64,000 nucleotides of DNA from Gemmatimonadota bacterium (GTDB lineage: Bacteria > JBHIER01 > G020348925). Made by a program: the position numbers and the translations under genes. This document shows, in pieces, positions 62,683 to 64,000 of the stretch (within the stretch, counting starts at the first letter, position 1; each line of letters opens with the position of its first letter). The notes under the pieces were generated by a model. It was not told the origin of the DNA and did not search any database. It saw only the letters and a list, made by a program, of their open reading frames with translations. The DNA is taken from the NCBI GenBank assembly GCA_020348925.1, contig CP070758.1:4581528-4645527 (forward strand), written 5' to 3'.

Positions 62683-63102
62683 CTATTCCCCCCATGCCCT
62701 TTTTAATTCATCATGGTCGAAATAGTAATCTCGCACCCTAACAGCTTTAGTCTTTTCTATTTCGATTATTGTTACACCGCCATTGCGAAAACTATACCCG
62801 CTCTTATTTTCTCCTTCAATATCCCATTCAGCCGAAACAACATTTGATCCGGTTAAGTCGAATATTCTTTCAACGCAAATATTTTTCAAGGAAATCTAAT
62901 ATTGTGTGAAATTTGCCAATAAATTGTCGAACCATTTCTTTATATCTTTTTTCCCTTTTATTTCCCCACTAACAGTTAGCTTTCCCGGATAAGTAAAAGA
63001 GGCATCTTCAGCCCACGTTGAGATAAATGATAGAATGTCTCGTTCGTTTAGTGACTTGAAAGCTGATTTCGTCTTATTTTTGGCAATTGTTGATCCGATC
63101 AT
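62683..63102 (-). pseudogene. SnoaL/NTF2-like cassette gene with internal stop
   Basis: One frame of 139 codons: 'FKSLNERDILSFISTWAEDA', 'SFTYPGKLTVSGEIKGKKDI' and 'KKWFDNLLANFTQY', then TAG at 62896-62898, then 'ISLKNICVERIFDLTG', 'SGYSFRNGGVTIIEIEKTKA' and 'VRDYYFDHDELKRAWGE'. Together this is a complete SnoaL-like domain interrupted by a single nonsense codon. AGGGAGG stands 6 nt before the ATG. It lies between two attC-like sites and is much more AT-rich than the esterase next to it, as expected for a captured cassette. Confidence 0.75.
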
Positions 63103-63140
63103 TGTGTTGCCTCCCTAAAAGTCTAGATTCGATTTCATAG

Positions 63141-63200
63141 GCCCAACGCTCAGCATCAGCGGGAGCATGCAGTGGTGTTCGTTGAATGCTGTTGCTAGGC
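63141..63200 (-). other. attC-like integron recombination site
   Basis: Minus strand: GCCTAGC (63200-63194, one base off RYYYAAC), L'' CAGCATTCAACG, a short centre, L' CGCTGATGCTG, and R' GTTGGGC (63147-63141), a match to GTTRRRY. The L arms pair with an unpaired T, the kind of extrahelical base integron integrases use. It lies 65 nt after the esterase stop and about 40 nt before the next ATG. Confidence 0.65.
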
Positions 63201-63265
63201 TTACGGCTGCTGAACACGAGCGTTGTACCCGTTTTTACCGGTGAACGGCAATTGCAGACGGCCAT

Positions 63266-64000
63266 CTACTTCGTTACATCCTTCAACCGTTCCCTCATAG
63301 GATTGAGCCACTCCGAATCGGGCAATATCCTTGTTTGCTCGAGCGCCACCGCCTTCTGAAAGCAATCGCGAGCCTTGTTCAAGTCATTCGACAACTGGTA
63401 CGTCCGGCCGTGGAAGTACCAGGCAATGGCGGACCGGGGATAAGTGGTCGTCCACTCCGCGGTAATGAAGAGAATCTCCCCCGGATCGTGTGAGTTGAAC
63501 CATCCACGCACTAGCGCCGCGTAAACGTCGTCGGGCACACTGACGGTATAGCCATAGTCAGCCGACACGCTCGCGTAGTGCTTCTTGACCGCGGCGAGCC
63601 CCTCATTCAGCTTGTTTTGCGGCACGGCAAAGTCGGGGAAGGCGGCTTGCAGGCCTTCGTAGAGCGCCTTGTAGGGCGTATAGTAGTGGGACACGCCCGG
63701 AATCTCGACGTACGCCCAGCCCTTCGCCTTTTTCTCTTCAAGTAACGGCACAATGCCGCCCTTGACCGAGTTCCCGATGCTGCCTCCCTCGAGCGCCCCC
63801 TGCGTGATCACCAGTCTTTGCCGGAACTCAGCGCCGTCGGGAATGCGATCCTGAGCCCAACCCAAGGGCTCCTGGTTGTTCCACCAGAGGCTGGGGCTGA
63901 TGGCGATGTAAGCCGCAAAGAGCTCGGGCTTCTCCAAGAACGTGTAAAACGTGAAAAGCCCACCCAGCGACCAGCCCGCGAGGATGCTTCCGCTCGTGCG
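63266..64000 (-). CDS. Esterase D/IroE-like alpha/beta hydrolase with TPR-like tail, 5' end cut
   Basis: The frame is open to the right window edge; the visible 245 codons begin 'RTSGSILAGWSLGGLFTFY', which contains the nucleophile elbow GWSLG. Then come 'AAYIAISPSLWWNN', 'LVITQGALEGGS' and the catalytic His region 'IPGVSHYYTPYKALYEGL', as in the putative esterase (IroE/Fes/YbbA) family. The last 80 residues are helical and TPR-like ('AWYFHGRTYQLSNDLNKARD'). Probably exported or periplasmic, cleaving esters of siderophores, acyl groups or glycans. Markedly GC-rich compared with all genes from 55 to 63 kb, suggesting separate origin. Confidence 0.8.
   Translation of the reverse strand, partial: RTSGSILAGWSLGGLFTFYTFLEKPELFAAYIAISPSLWWNNQEPLGWAQDRIPDGAEFRQRLVITQGALEGGSIGNSVKGGIVPLLEEKKAKGWAYVEIPGVSHYYTPYKALYEGLQAAFPDFAVPQNKLNEGLAAVKKHYASVSADYGYTVSVPDDVYAALVRGWFNSHDPGEILFITAEWTTTYPRSAIAWYFHGRTYQLSNDLNKARDCFQKAVALEQTRILPDSEWLNPMRERLKDVTK

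Noticed and set aside
17122-62898. Recoding of TAG/TAA as Gln, suggested by several in-frame stops at conserved positions
   Set aside because: TAG ends two of the permeases (3848 and 10997) exactly at the conserved family C-terminus, and TAA ends others, so both work as normal stops. Nonsense mutation or assembly error is simpler.
1-64000. CRISPR array, rRNA, tRNA, phage or conjugation genes
   Set aside because: I saw no regularly spaced direct repeats, no rRNA or tRNA structures and no integrase, capsid or relaxase motifs in the window.

Overview
The window looks like a bacterial chromosome segment from the FCB/Acidobacteria-like part of the tree (Marinimicrobia, KSB1, Aminicenantes or Fibrobacter relatives are possible; the sequence alone does not settle the phylum). 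The hints are a tandem array of about 780-residue MacB/FtsX permeases with the 'ANPVxSLxYE' ending, a Fibrobacter-type FISUMP domain, secreted proteins carrying dockerin-like calcium repeats, and a two-subunit methylmalonyl-CoA mutase with MeaB. All three stop codons are used normally. GTG and TTG starts are common.

Region by region. 1-13.5 kb, plus strand: five paralogous FtsX-family permeases (the first cut by the window edge), interrupted by a secreted PD40 protein and a secreted metallo-beta-lactamase-fold protein. No ABC ATPase lies among them. 13.6-20 kb: a small conserved protein, a serine hydrolase with a lipoprotein-sorting-like N-terminal domain, then decayed genes. These are an ABC-2 ATPase/permease pair with two nonsense codons and a frameshift, and a truncated DUF4143 ATPase, followed upstream by two exact tandem palindromes. 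20-29 kb, mostly minus strand: a HIT protein, an eIF2B-like protein, a dockerin/FISUMP protein, an outer-membrane protein, and a compact operon meaB - mutase large subunit - mutase small subunit - rel.

29-51 kb is a cell-surface glycan locus. It has an STT3-like membrane protein with TPRs, a GT9 and several GT4 glycosyltransferases, a methyltransferase, and a minus-strand operon. That operon runs polyprenyl diphosphate synthase - ApbE - UDP-glucuronate decarboxylase - MsbA-like exporter - sugar/polyol-phosphate cytidylyltransferase - TagF-like polyol-phosphate transferase. The last two suggest that a CDP-activated polyol phosphate is made and polymerised or attached to a surface glycan. An asparagine-synthetase-like amidotransferase next to another GT4 may amidate the glycan.

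51-55 kb holds a TSUP anion exporter and a large spermidine-synthase-like membrane protein with TPRs. 55-64 kb is accessory DNA with every gene on the minus strand: an orphan PD-(D/E)xK-like protein, a dockerin-bearing AGE-family epimerase, a DUF2703 lipoprotein, a cysteine-rich exported protein, a gluzincin-peptidase lipoprotein, a broken SnoaL-like gene and an esterase cut by the window edge. Its spacers hold at least two dispersed repeat families (a 150-bp family in three copies and a MITE-like element with terminal inverted repeats). They also hold two attC-like integron recombination sites that bracket the SnoaL gene as a cassette of about 520 bp, with no integrase in view. The cassette-like island and the repeat families are the most unusual content of the window.
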